Shown in pieces: positions 9,684-21,366 of a DNA stretch of 64,000 bases (position 1 is the first letter of the stretch; each line of letters opens with the position of its first letter). The stretch covers positions 10,457,172 to 10,521,171 of the forward strand of contig JAEMBT020000008.1 of the NCBI GenBank assembly GCA_018873245.2, written 5' to 3'. The notes below the pieces were generated by a model that was given only the letters and a program-made list of their open reading frames with translations, was not told where the DNA came from and searched no databases. Source of the DNA: Archegozetes longisetosus. Its lineage: Eukaryota > Arthropoda > Arachnida > Sarcoptiformes > Trhypochthoniidae. The position numbers and the translations under genes are program-made.

Positions 9684-11886
9684 ATGTCGGTAATAAACAA
9701 AATAATAATGAATAATTATAGTTATGAGATTAAAATTTTGAATCAATTAAATGTTAATTTTAAGAGTAGTATAGAAAAATTATATATTTTTGGTAATAAG
9801 GGATGTGAATTATTGTTTGTGACTAAACACGATGGGATTTATGCGATTGGAGACAATAGAGATGGAACCTTATGATTAGGTCATAATGAAGTGGTAGAAA
9901 TACCAACACCTTTGAATGAATTATTAAATCATAAAATTGTTGATTTCACTACTGGTCTGAGACACATTATTATAAGAACTGATGAACATAAGATTTTCTG
10001 TTGGGGTAATAACTGGTGGGGACAGTTGGGGAACGGGACCAGAAATTATAATTACAAACCAGAATTCAATGAATTTTTAAGTGATAAAAATATCATTGAT
10101 ATTTGCTGTGGAAGCTATCATTCATTAGCGCTGTCCAGAACTGGCCAGGTCTATGGCTGGGGTTGGAATATAAGAGGGCAGATCGGGATAGAAAGTGACG
10201 ATTGGTTTGAAATGTCGCCGATTGTAGTGAATGGATTTGGAGATGAAAAAGTTGTTAAGATATCATGTGGTTATTGGCATTCAATAGCTCTAACAGAATC
10301 GGGATGTGTTTACTGTTGGGGCGATAATACTAGTGGACAATTAGGTTTTAAGTATAATAAAATACTTAATATGATTAAATATAAGGTCAATAAAGTTACT
10401 GTTCCGAAACTACTTAAGATTAACGCTGTTGTTAAGAAAATAAGTTGTGGCTCTTTTCATAATTTATTACTGTCTAGTGATGGCGATATTTTTGCATTTG
10501 GTAGAAATTATTTCGGACAAGTCGGGAACGGGAATTATGAAAATGTTTGTGTTCCTACCAAAATTTTTTCTAATAATAAGTTTTTAGACATAGTATCCCA
10601 TTCTGATAGTGATATCTCAGCTGCACTTTCAGTAAATGGATATTATTACGTTTGGGGTAAATGTGGTGACAATACCTTCAACATTCCTCAAGAAGTAAAA
10701 TTCCATTCATTTAACGATGTTTTCTTGAATTTTCTCAACATTACTTATAAACCAATAAATTTTATCGAAGAATTTGATGGAGATTCTTTAGAAAAGATAA
10801 AAAAACAAAACGGAAAATATATGGACCATTTCAATGAATTCTGCTTGATATCATTCGGAAGTTTCGGTATTGTATCGAAAGCTCGGAGTATCGGAGAAGA
10901 CAAGTGCTATGCAATTAAAAAGATTGCATTGAATAATGATATGTTCGAAAAAGTTTTCCAAGAATTGAAAATGATGTTTAAACTTAGAAGTGAATTCATT
11001 GTTAAAATCACTTCAACCTGGACTGAAGACAATCATTATAGGAGAGATGGGTATAAAAGGCATAAAAATCTTAAGATAAAAAGAGATCATCCAGTCTTTG
11101 ATCCTGAAAATAATTTATTACTTTATATACAAATGGAATTGTGTTTCAAAACTTTGAAAGAGATTATCGAACAATTGAATGATGAGTTGAATCAAAAAAT
11201 TTGCCAAATGATTACTCCAATCGGTTATTATATTGCAAGTGAAATATTCATTGAAATATTAGAAGGTGTTAATTATTTGCATAAACAAAATCCTCCTATA
11301 ATTCATAGAGACTTGAAGCCAAATAATATTTTGATAACTTATGGAATAAATGGCAGATTTACTAAAATAGGGGATTTTGGTCTAGCGAAGATCCATGAAT
11401 TCGACGATCAATCGCACACAGAAAGAGTTGGAACTTTTAAGTATATGGCACCAGAAGTATTCAGTCGAAAGTATGATACTAAAGCTGATATCTATAGTTT
11501 AGGAGTTATTATACAAGAATTATTCAACTTTGATATATACAAGTGAGCCAAACAGCTGTTAAATAAGGTTTTGAAATATATTTTGACTAAAATCTTACCT
11601 TATTTTCAGATTTTTAAATAAAGAAAACAAATTCAAGTTTAAAGATAAATATAAGAATTTATTCGAATTGATGGATAAGATGATGAAAATACAGAAAGAA
11701 TTCCGTCCTAATTGTGATAAGATTTTGAATAAAAAAAGCTTATGGGTTTTGAATATGAGTGAATTGAAAAATGATAAGAAATTCAAGGAAATTATTCATA
11801 AGTCAGATAGGGTTGTAGAAATTGAACAGAACTTTCATTCGTTTTTCATTCTCAAAAAATTCAAACTTGAAGCTCAAGTCAAATAA
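9684..11886 (+). pseudogene. RCC1-repeat propeller fused to an eIF2alpha-kinase-like protein kinase, with an in-frame TGA
   Basis: ATG at 9684; exons 9684-11542 and 11610-11886 (intron 11543-11609, 67 nt, gtgagc...ttttcag), 711 codons. Residues about 40-345 are RCC1 repeats, e.g. FCWGNNWWGQLGNG (W107), YGWGWNIRGQIG (W159), YCWGDNTSGQLG (W212), FAFGRNYFGQVGNG (272) and YVWGKCGDN (W324). Residues about 385-690 are a Ser/Thr kinase: glycine loop SFGSFGIV (first Gly replaced by Ser), AIKK with K412, YIQMELCFKTL, HRDLKPNNIL (541-550), DFGLA (D564), APE (589-591) and a C-lobe FRPNCDKIL. The ELC-TL signature and the insert after TSTWTEDN resemble eIF2alpha kinases. TGA at 9873-9875 replaces the glycine expected in repeat one (DGTL-stop-LGHNE, normally LGLGH). 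All catalytic residues remain, so inactivation would be recent. Translation restarting downstream could still give a kinase. An AATAAA overlaps the stop codon. Confidence 0.85.
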
Positions 11887-12240
11887 ATATTCAACATGTC
11901 TTGAAAAATCTGGACATTCATTTATTCATGAACTTATTGATCATTCAGATATGAAATATCTAAACTTTTCATTCAATTATTTACATTGAAAAATTTCTTT
12001 CACTTCCATTTGAATAAATTGGGTAAATCTTTTTTGAGAACTTTTACTTTTAATAAAACAATTACATTCACAGTAAATCAAGTAGATGTCAATAAACTCT
12101 TAAAGCATTCCTAAAACTTTGTCAATAACCGCATAAATATATAATCATAACTGTTATTACATAGTTAACTCCTATCAAATTAGAATTAAATCCGGGAACA
12201 GTTTTATGAGAAATAACTGGATGAGGATATGAGCATTTTA
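11887..12240. other. Short intergenic spacer, nothing seen
   Basis: AT-rich spacer between the kinase gene and the first sushi receptor. No ORF or repeat is evident. Confidence 0.5.
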
Positions 12241-12270
12241 TGTTTCCTTTATTTCAAATCCTCTATCACT
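12241..12270 (+). promoter_or_regulatory. Conserved upstream motif of sushi receptor gene 1
   Basis: The block starting tgtttcctttattt lies 76 bp before the ATG of gene 1. A near copy (gtttcctttatttt, then atcctttatcat) lies at the matching place before gene 2 (15419-15448), while the surrounding sequence has diverged. Retention suggests a shared promoter or 5'UTR element. Confidence 0.5.
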
Positions 12271-12316
12271 CTTACGTTTGAATAAACTTTTTTAATATCA
12301 TACTTACTGTTGTGAA

Positions 12317-15063
12317 ATGGAGATGAAAGTGATTAGAGTTTTATATTTCAGTTTATTTGCAACAAATTTGAGATGTATATTAAGCTTACAATTGAATGGA
12401 AAGTGTGGATACCCAGGAAAACCATATAAAGCAACCCTAGAGCCCGACGATAAGATACAGTATGACGAGGGAGAAGAGGTAACTTATAAGTGCAATGATT
12501 ATTGGTTTCAACCACAAAGTCGTAGGTGTGAAAGAGGCCGATGGGTTGGCAAACCAGCGCGTTGTGGTCTGTACTCAAAAATTCTAATACAACTGAAACT
12601 ATTCTAACTATAAATGATTCTAAAGTTCAATCTAAACTTTCTATGCACAGAATCATAATTTAGAGAGAATAATTATTTTGATGAGGATCAAATAGCCGTA
12701 ATTTCTTTTTGGATTTACAAAAATAAAGTTTCCAAATTTTTACAAGTAGAAAAATTTTCCAAAATATATTCAAAGATATTGATAAATTGAAAATTCTTAT
12801 GATGCGGTTCTCGAATGCACAAAAATATATACAAATTTCACAACGTTTTTAGCTCAAACCTCTATTAAAACCTGGGGCTTGAATTTTCACTAATTGTTAC
12901 TAAAAGATTTCTAATTCAGTAATTTGCCTTCTAAAATAAGATTTTCCAGAAACATATATCGAATTAAAATAAATAATTGAAATTACAAAAGGAATTTAAT
13001 TTTCTACGATTTCAGCTGATTTCGTCAAAAATGTGACCCTGAAGGATGTGATAGTAGATGACATATCAACAAGAAATAAACCAATAACAAAATTTGAATA
13101 CACGAACATGAATTTAAGCGAATCAAGTTGGAAAATCCCTAACGCTTTCGCTGGGTCCCGGTTCCCCCATAAACTTCGAATATTCGGTACTAATCGACAC
13201 AAATGGATTTTTAAATTCTCGGTCCCAACAGTGAAACTGTTTGTTAAAATAAATATTAATTTCATTAATTATACACAACTGTCAGAAGAACAAAAGCAAA
13301 ATTTTACACTTAAGTTGAAATTATTTGTAAGTCCTCATCGTAGATGTAGAATCGATTTTCAAAATGAAGAGAAATGGAGTGATAATGGTGGAAAAATTAA
13401 TACGTTTTTTAGTTGTGATACTTTTTCGTCGAATGCACACAGACAAGATATCAAAGATCCTGGAGATTACATGATTATGGAATCAGAATCTAATGTACAA
13501 TTATATTATGAATTGTTGGCAATTCTCTTCGGTAAACCTTATGGTTCTTTAAATGAACCACTTTGTGGAGAACCAGAAGTTTCTCTTAGTCATAGATCTA
13601 TATTTAAACAGGAAAATAGATATTATAATATTCAGTGTAAAAGTGATAAGATTTGGAAACAATTAGATTCTGAATCTGAACTCAAATGTGTTGAAGATAT
13701 GAAATGGATTGGTTCTTATCCTGAATGTCTTCCTTTAAATCCATGTCCTTTGGATAATCTGTTGAAAGATCCAGACTCTAATCGTACAATTATTGGTTCA
13801 TTGGATGATATTTATTTTTATAATGAGAGTATTCATTATGCGATTGAAGGCACTAAAGTTCGATATGAATGCCAAAACCAGAATAGAGATATATTAATCG
13901 GAACAGAAAATAGAGTTTGCTTCAAAAACGGTACATGGAGTAATGCTGAACCTCATTGTTATGGTAAGAAATTAGCCTTTATACATAAAAAAATATTCTA
14001 ACAAAATCTAGTCTTAACAAATGTTTAGTCATTTTTATAATTTAATAGAATGCCAGACAAAATTGTCAAATACTTAAGCCATTTAGTTGAAGACAAAATT
14101 TAACTATTTCTTCTTGCCTTACTTTCAAGATTTTAAATTTAAATAGAGCTTAATTTTAGAAATGCAATATGGAATTTTGATAACTTAAAAAGAAATTAGC
14201 ATTTTCAAAATATTTTAACATGAAGCTATCATTTGCTCAAATAATGTGCTAAGCCTCGTGGTATTAAAGCTAGCACTTATCTTATTCATCCGCTATTCTT
14301 TCAAGCATCAAATGTAAAATAACTTCACTGCCGAAGTTCTCATGTATCCTTGCAGGTTACATTCATATTTTTCGCCAAGTTTACATTACATTTTCAACTA
14401 TGTTAACTTTTAATACTGTTAAATCTACTTTCACCATCACTTAGGTAGTTTTGCGTACTGCTGCTATAGAGCGATTAGTTATATAACTAATAAAGTAGTA
14501 GTTATCAGCTTCTCATTGAGTAGTTAATCACTTAATAATAGCGTGAGAAGTTTCATAATAAAATCTTAAAGTTAACCAAACAAATTTTTCTAACAGATCA
14601 AAATAAAGGCCGAAAATCTTCTATTCATTTGGTTGTTGTGACAATAGTTGGAGCTCTAATTATAGTCATAATGTTGATATCAATACTATTTTGTGTTTAT
14701 ACAAAACGCGTTAAGAATAAGATAACAAAACAAATAACTATTCAGAAGAGACGTGACAGCAGTGGTTATGACGACATTCAAATCCCAACTTATTCAGGCG
14801 GAAAAGATATGTACAATATGTATAATAACTATGAAAACGCGAAAGAAGAGGAAGTTGTGGAAAAAGTTTGTTATGCAGATCCTTATTATACTGATGAGAT
14901 AGACTACTCACAAACGCCTCAAAACACTCAAAATCAGTCAAGAGATGACTATTTGAGGCTTTCAGATGCAAACTCAACTCACTTGGAGTTGGAAGGAGAA
15001 CCGAAACCAACATCGTTACCTAATGTTGAAAACAAAGATCCCAATATTTATTATAATAATTGA
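12317..15063 (+). CDS. Sushi/CCP-domain type I membrane receptor with tyrosine-rich tail, copy 1
   Basis: Three exons, 12317-12566, 13016-13963 and 14597-15063, all joined in phase 1 by GT-AG introns, encode 554 residues. Residues 1-23 form a signal peptide (VLYFSLFATNLRCILS). Sushi domain 1 is residues 30-83 (CGYPGKPY...CERGRW...ARC). Residues 84-265 are an unrecognised, probably beta-rich region. Sushi 2 is about 267-321 (CGEPEV...KWIGSYPEC) and sushi 3 about 327-398 (NPCPL...FKNGTWSNAEPHC). A TM helix covers about 411-434 (VTIVGALIIVIMLISILFC), then a 120-residue tail follows with a dozen tyrosines: YDDI, YENA, YADPYY and YLRL. The tyrosine motifs resemble SH2-docking or ITAM/ITIM-like sites, so a signalling or immune/adhesion receptor is plausible; this is inference. 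It is a tandem duplicate of the next gene. A polyA signal is at 15108-15113. Confidence 0.88.
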
Positions 15064-15418
15064 TTGTCTTTTAAGTCATAAAACTTTTATGTAAGAATAT
15101 AAATTTGAATAAAGGAAACAATTTTAAGATAAAACTTACGATTTATAAAGGATCTGCTGTCAATTTTCAAATTAAGTTAATAAAAATCCTGACCTTTCAC
15201 TATAGGTTGAGTTTTATCCATTTACAGATTAACTAATTACAAGCTTTACTTTGAATCCAAATAGTGATCAATTTGCTGAAGACTCACATGAATAGAGTCT
15301 ATGACTGTTAAAAATCGATTTCCATCAGTTAGTTCACTTTCTACAATTGAAATGATATCCGTAAACAGCTTTTGAGAAAATAATATAACTCAATGACGAC
15401 ATAAGAGTCCTTTATTTC
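15064..15418. other. Spacer between the two sushi genes; polyA signal of copy 1
   Basis: AATAAA at 15108-15113, 45 bp after the stop codon of copy 1, is a likely polyadenylation signal. The remainder shows no gene. Confidence 0.55.
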
Positions 15419-15448
15419 GTTTCCTTTATTTTGCATCCTTTATCATTG
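15419..15448 (+). promoter_or_regulatory. Conserved upstream motif of sushi receptor gene 2
   Basis: This matches the 12241-12270 block in most positions and lies 86 bp before the ATG of gene 2. It is probably inherited from the common promoter and kept. Confidence 0.5.
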
Positions 15449-15504
15449 TTAATGTAAAAAATACATGTTTAAATGTAATTATTTTGTCGATTTGAAAGTG
15501 AATA

Positions 15505-18108
15505 ATGATAGCGATCAAATTTTTAATTTCAATTTTATTTTTAACAAATTTAAGATGTTTATTAAGCTTACAATTGAATGGAAAATGTGGATACCCGGGA
15601 AAACCATATAAAGCAACCCTAGAGCCCGACGATAAGATACAGTATGACGAGGGAGAAGAAGTAACTTATAAGTGTAATGATTATTGGTTTCAACCACAAA
15701 GTCGTCGGTGTGAAAGAGGCCGATGGATTGGCAAACCAGCGCGTTGTGGTCTGTACTTGAATCTTATTATCTATAAATAATTTTCACATTTTCAGAACAG
15801 AATTTAGAGTTGGTAATAATTTCAATGTTTATCAAGATGGCAATAATTTTAGAGAATTTTGACATCAAAAAGTTTAAATTTAGCAGAAGTATCAATTCAC
15901 TAAAACTAACAGACATATAAACGTTTTGATAAATGTTCACGTGAAACTTCGATATAAATACAGTTAAACCTGTGTAACTCGAACACCTAGTTGATTGAGT
16001 TTAGAAGAATAAAAAATAAACTTTGATTTTCTATGGATCAACTTGATCTTTAGACCCATTTAACTGAATGTGAAAGCTATACGGGTTTTGTTATATGTTC
16101 ATAAGAAATTCATAATTTTTTGCTTCAAAATTATGAAACCGGTATTTTAATAGAATTTTAGTTAAATCTTTATTCTTTCATGAGATTATTCAAAGATTAA
16201 TCAGTGGGGCATAAAAGTAGCTGATGATTTCGAAGTCAAGTTCAAAAATAATAGTATCATTAATAGTTTCTATAATAAATTCAAACAAAAATTCTCAAAT
16301 TTTCAGCTGATCTCGTTCGGAATGTTTCACTCAAAGACGTAATAGTAGAAGATATATCAATACCTGATAAACCTGTTAAAAAATTCGAATTCTTTAATAT
16401 CACTCTAACTAACAAGGGCTGGAAATTCCCAAACGCATTTGCCTTCAATAGGTTCGATCATCGTCTAAAACTGTTCGGTACCAAACGACACAAATGGATT
16501 TTTAAATTCTCGGTCCCAACAGTGAAACTGTTTGTTAAAATAAATATTAATTTCATTAATTATACACAACTGTCAGAAGAACAAAAGCAAAATTTTACAC
16601 TTAAGTTGAAATTATTTGTAAGTCCTCATCGTAGATGTAGAATCGATTTTCAAAATGAAGAGAAATGGAGTGATAATGGTGGAAAAATTAATACGTTTTT
16701 TAGTTGTGATACTTTTTCATCGGATGCACACAAACAAGACATCAAAGATCCTGGAGATTATATGATTATGGAATCAGAATCTAATGTACAATTATATTAC
16801 TACCTGTTGGCCATTATTTTCGGTAAACCTTATGGTTCTTTAAATGAACCACTTTGTGGAGAACCAGAAGTTTCTCTTAGTCATAGATCTATATTTAAAC
16901 AGGAAAATAGATATTATAATATTCAGTGTAAAAGTGATAAGATTTGGAAACAATTAGATTCTGAATCTGAACTTAAATGTGTTGAAGATATGAAATGGAT
17001 TGGTTCTTATCCTGAATGTCTTCCTTTAAATCCATGTCCTTTGAATAACCTTTTGAAAGATCCAGACTCTAATCGTACAATTATTGGTTCATTGGATGAT
17101 ATTTATTTTTATAATGAGAGTATTCATTATGCGATTGAAGGCACTAAAGTTCGATATGAATGCCAAAACCAGAATAGAGATATATTAATCGGAACAGAAA
17201 ATAGAGTTTGCTTCAAAAACGGTACATGGAGTAATGCTGAACCTCATTGTTATGGTAAGGATTTAGCCCATATATTTGAGAAGAATCCAAAATTTTTTAC
17301 TTTTAAGGCAATTCGTTCATTTCGAGGAATCTTAGACTTTAAGAATGTGTAGAGTGCCATACTATCGAAGCCAGCAGTTAACAACTTTTTCCTTGCAATT
17401 CAGATCCTATTATAATGATAAACTAATTTTAATTATTGTAATTAAGCATAAATTCTTTAGGAAAAATTTTGGAAAATATAATTTTTAAGATTATTTACAC
17501 TTTTTCAATGATTTAGGAAATTGCTTGAAGAATGATTTAATTGCTTTGCTATTTAAACCAGCGGTTATCTCGTTAATTCTTCACTATTTGCTATCATTTT
17601 AAAATTCAAATGTTCCTAATGAAATTTTCTTAATTTTCTTTCAGATCAAAACCAAAGCCGAAAATTTCCGGTTGCTTTGATTGTTGTGATACTAGTTGGA
17701 TCTCTCACTATAGTCATAATATTGATAACAATACTATTTTGTGTTTATGCAAAACGCGTTAAAAATAAGATAACTAAACAAATAGCCATTCAGAAGAGAC
17801 GTGACAGCAGTGGTTATGATGACATTCAAATTTCGACTCATCCAGGTGGAAAGGATATGTACAATGTGTATAATACTTATGAAAACGCGAATGAAGAGGA
17901 AGTTGTGGAAGAAGCTCGTTATGCGGATCCTTATTATACTGATGAGATAGACTACTCACAAATGCCTCAAAATATTCTGATTCAATCCAGTGATGACTGT
18001 TCAAGACCTTCGAATGAGAAATCATCTTTTGTTGAAATGAACAGAAACCCAATACCTATTCCTCGAACTAGTATTAAAAATAAAAATCTCAACATTTATA
18101 ATAACTAG
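15505..18108 (+). CDS. Sushi/CCP-domain type I membrane receptor with tyrosine-rich tail, copy 2
   Basis: Exons 15505-15748, 16307-17254 and 17645-18108 have the same phase-1 junctions as copy 1 and encode 551 residues. A signal peptide (FLISILFLTNLRCLLS) is followed by sushi 1 (28-81), a middle region (82-263), sushi 2 (about 265-319), sushi 3 (about 325-396), a TM helix (VVILVGSLTIVIILITILFC, about 409-432) and a Tyr-rich tail. Sushi 1 and the last three quarters of exon 2 are nearly identical to copy 1. The first 60 or so residues of exon 2, both introns and the distal tail differ. The tail keeps YDDI, YENA and YADPYYTDEIDY but has lost the YLRL motif (DDCSRP instead). Exon 2 has the same length (948 nt) in both copies. 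A polyA signal is at 18200-18205. The ligand is unknown. Confidence 0.88.
15961..16073. mobile_element. Possible pogo/Tigger-type MITE in intron 1 of sushi gene 2
   Basis: The left end cagttaaacctgtgtaactc followed by gaacacc is a typical Tigger-type terminus. The proposed right end (catttaactg) matches only its first eight bases in reverse, so the right border is uncertain. It is absent from intron 1 of copy 1, so it would post-date the duplication. Confidence 0.4.
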
Positions 18109-21100
18109 CAACTATCTCTTGGCTATTTAAAATTTCTTTTGTTCATCTTTCTAAACGACTCTAATGAAAGTTAAGCTCTTGTAATGAAATTAATTCAGTA
18201 ATAAAGTAACTCTTCAGGGATCAAACTGTCGTTTAATTTTCTAAATTACTGAAAAAATTCGATAGAAATGTCTTAGTTCTTATCTTAGCTTCAACTTAAA
18301 GTCTTTACAAAATTGATAGTTAAACCAAATTTTGCACTCAAATGTAAACCGTTAATGTTGACAGCAATTGGTTTGAAACTCTAAGAGAAAATTTTAAGAT
18401 AACGGCTACAATTCTGGCTTAAGTATAATTGTTTTGGTTTGATTTGATTATTATACTTTTTATGTAGGAGTTAGAATTATTACTTCTAAAGAACGAATTT
18501 AAATAATTTCCTAACTCAATAGACTTTCAAGATACTTTAAAAGCAGATTTTATTAAAGCGGAAAATTTTTAAAAGTTAATAGTTTGCCAAATATTTTTCT
18601 GCTTAAAGTCTCAATTTTTGTTGCCTATGATAAAATAATTGAAAAATAATCAAAATAATTTATTATGTTTGACTTAAACGCGTATTTAAAAGTTTTGGAT
18701 AGAGTGTAGAAATTGATGTTTCTCTAAGAAATATGATTTCTGGTTCATAAAGAGAATTACTATAAGTTCAATAATTGATAAAATTTAACTAAACAAATGT
18801 TAATTTTCAATAAATTATAACGAAATAATATAATGGTAGATAATTTTAAGAGAAGTCATGTGTAGTTTAGTAGTTAATACTAACCGAACAATATACGACA
18901 ATTGAATGAATTAAGCTATAAAGAGACCAAAAGAAAATTTTATAATTATCTTACTCAAGATATCAATTATCTGAATGCGGGCTAAACATGTCATAACATA
19001 CGATAAACAACCATTAATTTCTATTTTATTGATGTCTCTTAAATGCCAGCATCTGAATTATATTTAGTTTAAATGTTTACAATTTGATTATTCAATATTT
19101 AGTATAAAGTTTTACAACCTTTTATTCTTAATTGATTCAGAAGAAACTTTTCAACAACTTTCCCTCTTGATTTCCGTTCAGGTTAATAGAGGAATTACGC
19201 CAATTCCAAGTTTTATGTCATTAAAATATGTTTACTAAGAAATATTCAAAACTCGAATGCTGTAAATACTTGTTATCGAAAGTCAAATAAAATATGAATT
19301 CATTTATTATGCCATCAGCTATGAGCTAACATATTTATAGCTTCCTATTAATTAAAACCTATTGCTATTCGCCCGCATCTAAACTATAATTAATATATAA
19401 TTTGATGAATCCTTGAATGGATAGGAGGATATGCAAAAACATCTGGAATGCATTAAAACACTTGCTTCTAATTCGTTAGAATATTTCTTATTTATAGGTC
19501 TGTTTATGAAAAAAGCAAAATTTCTCATCTTTTCGACCTATAATTTTCATTCAATTCTAGGTAGTAAAATTAAGTTTTAGTAATTACTCTAGTAGCATTT
19601 TAGTCCGAATAACACTCATATGAAAGCATTTTGTTGCAATCAATTTCTTAAAATTATGATTCATCTATTTCTACAGTAGTCTTAAGAAAAGTTTGTTATA
19701 AACTTACCTCAAGCCTTCATACAGTTTGACAATTAAAGGAATACGACCATAGATGTCGTAGTACTTGCTATAAGTTCTTAGCACTCAGTTCTATCATAAG
19801 TCTATCATAAATTTAGGTATAATTTCAGATTTTTCAACTATAAATTCAATATATTCGACTAAGTTTAATTTTGAGACACGCTAAGCTATCTTTAAAGATT
19901 CTCTTGGTATTTATGAGTGATTTAAATGAAAATGATCAAAATAGTACTCTTAAAAATACCATTCAAATAGATCACTGACTTGAGCATTAACTTCCTATAG
20001 GCATAGCTTATTTGACATGCAAGAGCTTGTCGTTTGTTTTTGTTTTTAATCCTGAGAGCAGATTATAAATTGAAAATCAATCAGATTATAGTACTAGAAT
20101 CAATGACATATAAGTCTACTTTATTTGAATTTTATTATAAGTTTAAAGTGATTTATTAGTGTATTTTTAGTTTATTCAACTTAAAAGGCTATGAATTGCC
20201 ATCAATTTAAATGAAACGTTCAACTTGTATTGAACAAAGCAAAATCTAAAGATTGTTTGCTTTTAGAGGTTGATTTCTACTAATAAAAAGTTAGAAAACC
20301 ATTTATTTAATCATCAATTGACATTAACATCGATGACCGAACGAAACAATGCATACTTAAGAACAAGTTTATCGACTATTCAATAATAAAAAGCCTTAAA
20401 TTTGAGTCAAACTGAAGCTAGAATTTCTTGCATCTGCCTCTCGATTGTGTGCATAAATAATAAGAGAAAAAATAGTCAGACATTCAAATTGAAAATAATA
20501 GTAATTTCTGATATTGAATGACATTCAAGTATTTAGTGAATAGCTATTGAATGATGAATGGCGTACATTTGTCATCTTCTCTTATATCCAACAAAGACTC
20601 TTCACCTGCTCTTATCTATGCGTTTTATAGGTATAAGCATTACATAATCAAATAGGTTGCGTCATATTGGAACATACTATAAGCCGTTTGTGATTTACAT
20701 TCGAATAAGTATTTCTTTATTTCAAATCCATTTAAGATCCTTTTGCGCAGACCACATAATGTTAGTTTTCTGCTTTATGTATACAAATATTTAAGCTCAA
20801 CTTTCTCAAGATGATGTGTCGCTTTGTTTGCCTTCTATTACTTGTCAGATAGTAGCATTGTTTTGTAAACTAGTTATAAATATTTGTCAGAAATTTGTTT
20901 TTTTTTCAAGTGAGGATAAAATCTTGGATTAAGTGTTCGCAAAAATAAGGTCTTGTTTCAATTTTACAATCAATAAATAGATTTAAAGCGAAAAGGCTTG
21001 CGATCATTTAAAAACTTACGTAATTTTTTCCGTTCCTTTCGAGTACTTTTCAAACAAAGACCTAAACTTCGAGCCCTCAAACACTGAACCCTATACAACA

Positions 21101-21360
21101 TGGAGAAAGTTCATATGCAGTTATACATAACAAAAGTTATAACACAAAAACCTAAAGAATAATTTTTCAAACTTTCAGGTGAAGCAAACGTTGTCAACGA
21201 AAGAAAATATAAGTTGAAAAATGTTTGGTAAAAGCAGTATCTGTTTTTGTTATCGAATTTGCTGCAATTCCCTAATGATCAAATAGATTTGCTGTGGATT
21301 TTCTGACATAAAAAGAAGAAAAACTAGAGAAATAGTAATCACTCAAATGCATAGACGAGT
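18109..21360. other. Intergenic, no gene seen
   Basis: After the AATAAA at 18200-18205, about 3.1 kb of AT-rich sequence has no exon or TIR that I can support. A short open stretch near 21020-21130 (+) has protein-like codon use, but no start codon or recognisable motif. Confidence 0.5.
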
Positions 21361-21366
21361 GTCCGT

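Noticed and set aside
12348-12578. Minus ORFs opposite sushi exons (also 14738-15013, 15515-15697, 17774-18052)
   Set aside because: Shadows of the plus-strand exons.
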